Assembly (NCBI GenBank): GCA_028820325.1
Contig: JAPPJO010000058.1
Span: 1-44,734, forward strand
Direction: 5' to 3'
Origin: Gammaproteobacteria bacterium
GTDB lineage: Bacteria; Gemmatimonadota; Gemmatimonadetes; Longimicrobiales; Gaopeijiaceae
Length of the DNA stretch: 44,734 nt
Below, in pieces: positions 42,001 through 44,734 of the stretch. The position numbers were made by a program, and so were the translations under genes. How positions within the stretch are numbered: position 1 is the first letter of the stretch; every line of letters begins with the position of its first letter. The notes under the pieces were generated by a model. It was not told the origin of the DNA. It was given only the letters and a program-made list of their open reading frames with translations, and did no database searches.

Positions 42001-42040
42001 GTTGTCAGAGGAGGAGGCGCGGACCGGAGCTGCAGGTTAG
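39002..42040 (+). CDS. Asp-box propeller (VPS10/sortilin-like) lipoprotein 3
   Basis: The protein has 1012 residues from the ATG at 39002, seven bases after GGAGG. The leader ends with LAGLAC, giving a lipidated Cys at residue 20, unlike the two secreted paralogues. The propeller carries Asp-boxes STDAGSTW, TTDGGRTW (twice), SEDGGETW, SEDGGHTW, SRDRGISW, SRDGGATW and SGDAGANW, plus the shared GTGEQNNRQSSSWGNG loop. The C-terminus has HRVVWDLRHEPPPYD and GTYRVTLEAGD. It is followed by a SusC-like receptor after 64 bases, so it may be its surface partner, as SusD-like or other lipoproteins are. The ligand is unknown. Confidence 0.9.
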   Translation: MRLTVVRPVVVSSIILLLAGLACGGEPDAAVPGTVAPATLTPELLEGLRFRSIGPAVTGGRIHDIEGVPGDPSTLYVASASGGLWKTVNKGTTWTPVFDDQPVSTFGDVAIAPSNPDVVWAGTGEQNNRQSSSWGNGVYRSTDAGSTWSHLGLENTRHIGEIEVHPENPDIAYVAALGNLWAASAERGVFKTTDGGRTWEQVLFIDTVTGVVDLVMDPANPNTLFAAAYQRQRRVWGFNGGGPGSEIHKTTDGGRTWRLLTNGLPAGDKGRIGLAISRSNPRVLNAIIQADSAGQGVYRSEDGGETWTRVHSRNERPMYYSKIFIDPENDQRVYTLARYSWRSEDGGHTWTQIGRPPTYDVGVKPDQHALWIDPTDTRHLYVGTDGGLFESWDRGELYMKIDNLPIAQYYAVGVDMRDPYYIYGGLQDNHSWMVPSATRHWSGILRDDWAQIEFGDGMYHQPDPTNHRFIYSNANGGRLTRVDAETGDILALKPHPPAGEEEYRFDWVTPTLLSRHDPDVIYLGGNRLFVSRDRGISWERTEDLSRQVDRDTLRIMDVRGEDITLARNDGTGSFGEIVAIAESPLDRDVLWAGTDDGNLQVSRDGGATWTEVGRNVEGVPDGTYVSRVVASVTGAGVAYATFDAHREGDFAPYVFRTGDFGGTWEPLMEGLPSGSVNVIREHPGNPNLLFLGTEHALFASGDAGANWVSFGSNLPTTLYDDLVIHPRDDDLVVATHGRGIWILDDLTPLVQWSAAVADADAHLFTIQPATIFQFRKDDMYRGNHEFVGENPPFGAVISYYLGDTAPAVRVTVANGQGETVRTLEGPASPGIHRVVWDLRHEPPPYDAALGLVEVGDPPLPGPPGVLPHPVTPRGPFVAPGTYRVTLEAGDAPITGDVVVRPDPLMPMIAQGDHEERERFLVELLALQGRAFDALGRAEALDELADGSGRDRLETLLRDIYGLAAEFNGNGVRPGSLYPPTPTHRQRYAAFESSLADAVEELSEEEARTGAAG

Positions 42041-42104
42041 CCGGCCCGTGACGGGGCCGTGACCGGTTCATGGCGCCCGGAAGGACCCACGAAAGGAGGG
42101 ACTC

Positions 42105-44734
42105 ATGAGTTGGACAGACGTTTATCGCAGAGTATTCTCTGCGCAGGCCTTGAGAACGTTGCTCAAGGTGTGCGCCGCGGTACTGGTCCTTCTGGCGGTG
42201 CCCGCGCACGGCGCCGCTCAAACCGGGACCGTGACGGGGCAGGTGACCGATGCCACCACCGGACGGGGCCTGGTCGGGGCCCAGGTCTTCCTGGTGGGCA
42301 CCCAGATCGGAAGCCTTGCCGGTGGCGAGGGCCGCTACCTGATCCTCGGAGTGCCCGCCGGCACCCACCAGGTTCAGGTGATGTTGCTCGGCTACCCGAC
42401 CGAGACCCAGGAGGTCACCGTCCAGGTCGACCAGGCCGCGGTGGCCGATTTCGCCCTGACGCCGCGGGCCATCGATCTCGACGAGATCGTCGTGACCGGG
42501 ACGGCCGGTGCCGTCGGCCGCCGGGAGGTCGGCAACAGCATCTCGGCCATCAACGCCGAGGATGTCCGGGGGCGCGCCATCAAGACGATGGACGACGTCC
42601 TGGCGGCCAGTGCCACCGGCCTGGACATCCTCTATACCGGAGGAGATGCCGGCTCCGGGGCCACCATCCGCATCCGCGGGGTGAACTCCATAACCCAGGA
42701 GAACGAACCCCTCATCTACGTGGACGGCATCCGCGTCTACAGCGGGCACTACATACCCCCGAAGTCGGGACCCCTGCCAGGCCTCACGACCGCGAGCACC
42801 CCCGGTCAGAGAAGCTCGCCCCTGAACGACATCAACCCGGAGGACGTCGCCCGGGTCGAGGTGATCAAGGGGGCCGCTGCGACCACGCTCTACGGCACGG
42901 AGGCTGCGGGAGGCGTCATCCAGATCTTCACCAAGTCCGGGACGGGTCTCCAGCAGGGCGTTACGGTCTGGGATGCGAAGATCACGCAGGGCGTCTCCCA
43001 CCTGCCGGCCCAATGGGGGCCGCATGGACGGCCCTCGGAGGCATGGTTCAACACCTACGGCCCCGAGTCCGAGGGCATCTTCCTCGACCAGTGGCTGGAC
43101 TACGGCTACTTCCAGGAGTACAACCTGTCGGCCCGGGGGCGGCGCGACGAGCTGACCTATTTCCTGTCGGGCCGCTGGCTCGGTGACGAGGGCGTTTTCC
43201 CCTCTGACCAGCAGTCCAGGGAGTGGACGGTGCGGGCGAACACTTCCTTCGCCCCCAGCTCCGCCATCACCATCGGCTTCAACAACCACCTCAGCCGGCG
43301 GCGGGTCGACTGGATCGCCAACGGGGGCGAGGCGGAGGGCTTCATGCTGAACGTCCTGCGGGGCAGCAGGGACTACACCGAGGACCAGGACGAACTGGTC
43401 CTCGAACTCGACTTCGACGACCACCAGACTCACTGGATTTCCGGCATCGACTTCGGCTATCAGCCGACGACGGCCCTGGAGATGAGAGCGGCCCTGGGCT
43501 TCGACTACGTCGAACAGGAGCACATCGCGGACACGCCATTCGGCTCCTGGTTCGTCCCGAGGGGCGAGCGGGGGCTCGCCGGCTTCCGAACCGAGACGAA
43601 GACCATCGACTTCCGTACCACGTACCGCGCCGATGTGGGCGGGATTGCGACGAACACGTCGGCCGGATTCGCGGTCTTCGACAACCTCGTCAGGCATACG
43701 CACGGCCTCTCGACGACGTTTGCCGGTCCGCAGGAGCCCACCCTCACCTCCGGAGCGGTTCGGCAGGTGGTCGAAAACCGGCTCCGGGAGGTCAACGCGG
43801 GCTTCTTCGTCCAGGAAGTGCTCGGCTTTGCGGACAGGGTTTATCTGACCGGGGGTCTGCGCGTGGACGGCAACAGTGCATTCGGCAGCGACTTCGGCCT
43901 CCAGACATATCCCAAGCTCTCGGGCTCCTATGTCATCTCCGATGAAGCCTTCTGGCCCGCGGCGCTTGAGGTGACGAAGCTCCGGGTGGCCTTCGGAGAG
44001 TCCGGCAAGGCGCCCGGCTTCTTCGACGCCGAGAGGGTGTGGTCGCCGATCCAGACCAAGACCGGCCAGCCCGGCGTGAGCCCGCAGAACCTGGGGAATG
44101 CCGCCCTGGGACCGGAGCGCACCCGCGAGATCGAGGCCGGCTTCGAGATGAGCGCGTGGGACGGACGCGTGGGCCTGGACTTCAGCTACTACTACCAGCG
44201 GACTCTGGACGCCCTGGTGCCCGTTGCGCTGGATCCGACCCTGGGTTTCCAGGGGTCACAGCTCCTGAACATCGGCACGATCGACAACAAGGGGATCGAA
44301 GTGGGGCTCGATACCGAGCCCGTGCGCACCCGCAATCTCTCGTGGCAGCTGGGTCTGGGCCTCGCCACGAACAAGTCCGAGGTCATCGATCTGGGCGATG
44401 ACGACGCGGTTCAGATCGGGGGCCGGATCTGGGCCCGCGAGGGCTACCCGCTGGCATCCTACTTCGACTTCCAGGTGACCAACCCGGACGAGATCGCCGA
44501 GCCCGTATACGCCGAGGATCCGGATCCGCGCTTCGGCCGCAGAGTCTTCATCGGGCCGGTGTTCCCGGAACTCAACTGGACCGTCTCCAGCGCGGTCCGG
44601 ATCGGAAACAACCTCCAGATCTCCGCCCGAGGCGAGTTCAAGGGTGGGCAGGTCATGTTCAGGCGCATCGCCGGAGGGTCAAATCCCGGCAGGAAATCGG
44701 CTAACTACTTACAGGGCTGCACGATCTGCGTTTC
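42105..44734 (+). CDS. SusC/RagA-type TonB-dependent outer-membrane receptor, partial
   Basis: The frame stays open from the ATG at 42105 (ribosome-binding site AAAGGAGG) to the window edge, 876 codons; the usual length is about 1000. A signal peptide ends near HGAAQ. Next is a carboxypeptidase-regulatory-like domain (TGTVTGQVTDATTGRGLVGAQVFL, about residues 40-120), a SusC-type DEIVVTGTA segment, then the plug domain (IRIRGVNSI, PLIYVDGIRV, VARVEVIKGAAATTLYGTEAAGGVIQIFTK). Beta-barrel strands fill the rest. It imports large substrates across the outer membrane with TonB energy. A SusD-like lipoprotein would be expected just beyond the edge. It is 64 bases after propeller lipoprotein 3. Confidence 0.95.
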   Translation, partial: MSWTDVYRRVFSAQALRTLLKVCAAVLVLLAVPAHGAAQTGTVTGQVTDATTGRGLVGAQVFLVGTQIGSLAGGEGRYLILGVPAGTHQVQVMLLGYPTETQEVTVQVDQAAVADFALTPRAIDLDEIVVTGTAGAVGRREVGNSISAINAEDVRGRAIKTMDDVLAASATGLDILYTGGDAGSGATIRIRGVNSITQENEPLIYVDGIRVYSGHYIPPKSGPLPGLTTASTPGQRSSPLNDINPEDVARVEVIKGAAATTLYGTEAAGGVIQIFTKSGTGLQQGVTVWDAKITQGVSHLPAQWGPHGRPSEAWFNTYGPESEGIFLDQWLDYGYFQEYNLSARGRRDELTYFLSGRWLGDEGVFPSDQQSREWTVRANTSFAPSSAITIGFNNHLSRRRVDWIANGGEAEGFMLNVLRGSRDYTEDQDELVLELDFDDHQTHWISGIDFGYQPTTALEMRAALGFDYVEQEHIADTPFGSWFVPRGERGLAGFRTETKTIDFRTTYRADVGGIATNTSAGFAVFDNLVRHTHGLSTTFAGPQEPTLTSGAVRQVVENRLREVNAGFFVQEVLGFADRVYLTGGLRVDGNSAFGSDFGLQTYPKLSGSYVISDEAFWPAALEVTKLRVAFGESGKAPGFFDAERVWSPIQTKTGQPGVSPQNLGNAALGPERTREIEAGFEMSAWDGRVGLDFSYYYQRTLDALVPVALDPTLGFQGSQLLNIGTIDNKGIEVGLDTEPVRTRNLSWQLGLGLATNKSEVIDLGDDDAVQIGGRIWAREGYPLASYFDFQVTNPDEIAEPVYAEDPDPRFGRRVFIGPVFPELNWTVSSAVRIGNNLQISARGEFKGGQVMFRRIAGGSNPGRKSANYLQGCTICV

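Noticed and set aside
1..44734. CRISPR arrays, tRNA or rRNA genes, transposases, integrases
   Set aside because: No regularly spaced repeats, cloverleaf segments, rRNA signatures or transposase motifs were seen in the gaps or reading frames.

Overview
The window is a gene-dense, high-GC stretch of bacterial chromosome with about 30 protein genes and short intergenic gaps. Several features point to a diderm of the Gemmatimonadota or a close FCB-group relative: a SusC/RagA-type TonB-dependent receptor, three large secreted Asp-box (VPS10/sortilin-like) propeller proteins, an Omp85-type barrel, many lipoprotein signals and a compact RpoD-type sigma factor. The taxonomic assignment is inference. 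I saw no tRNA or rRNA gene, CRISPR array, insertion sequence or prophage gene.

Layout. The left end (1-7400) has the tail of an amidase and then three genes on the minus strand. The first is a 1445-residue lipoprotein joining bacterial Ig-like domains, about 20 plant-type leucine-rich repeats and a metzincin-like protease. The others are an Omp85/BamA-like outer-membrane protein and, 8 bases after it, an AhpD/carboxymuconolactone-decarboxylase-type peroxidase gene with one in-frame TGA. From 7586 to 15284 everything is on the plus strand: ATP-dependent PEP carboxykinase, an EVE-domain protein, an HD phosphohydrolase, a sigma-70 factor, and a tightly coupled rsgA / flavin reductase / membrane protein / lipoprotein cluster. 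A convergent junction at 15285-15387 carries 17-bp tandem repeats. A hydantoinase/oxoprolinase-family gene (minus) and trpE (plus) then diverge with only 25 bases between them. From 19042 to 23974 the minus strand carries an ECF sigma / PspA-like / GlsB-like / M20 peptidase operon, an orphan dehydrogenase E1-alpha and a CoA-binding protein. A histidine-kinase-like gene lies at 24194 (plus). From 25068 to 38613 a long minus-strand run holds a three-part APC permease, DUF420 protein, heme A synthase, acyl-CoA dehydrogenase, a small four-helix membrane protein, the first Asp-box propeller protein, a DEDDh exonuclease, a small lipoprotein and the second propeller protein. The third propeller protein (a lipoprotein) diverges on the plus strand and is followed by the SusC-like receptor, which runs off the window.

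The most notable find is the peroxidase gene at 4860-5444. Its only interruption is a TGA exactly where AhpD-family enzymes have the peroxidatic cysteine, giving E-x11-C-x-x-(TGA)-x-x-x-H. The frame stays open with clear family homology on both sides. A 6-bp perfect hairpin with a G-rich loop begins 18 bases after the TGA, the place where bacterial SECIS elements lie. This is best read as a selenoprotein with Sec at the catalytic position. The selenocysteine machinery itself is not in the window.

How the genes fit together: the right half looks like aerobic heterotrophic metabolism of peptides and lipids (propeller proteins, TonB receptor, M20 peptidase, amino-acid permease, acyl-CoA dehydrogenase, heme A synthesis). 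The left half is housekeeping plus envelope functions.
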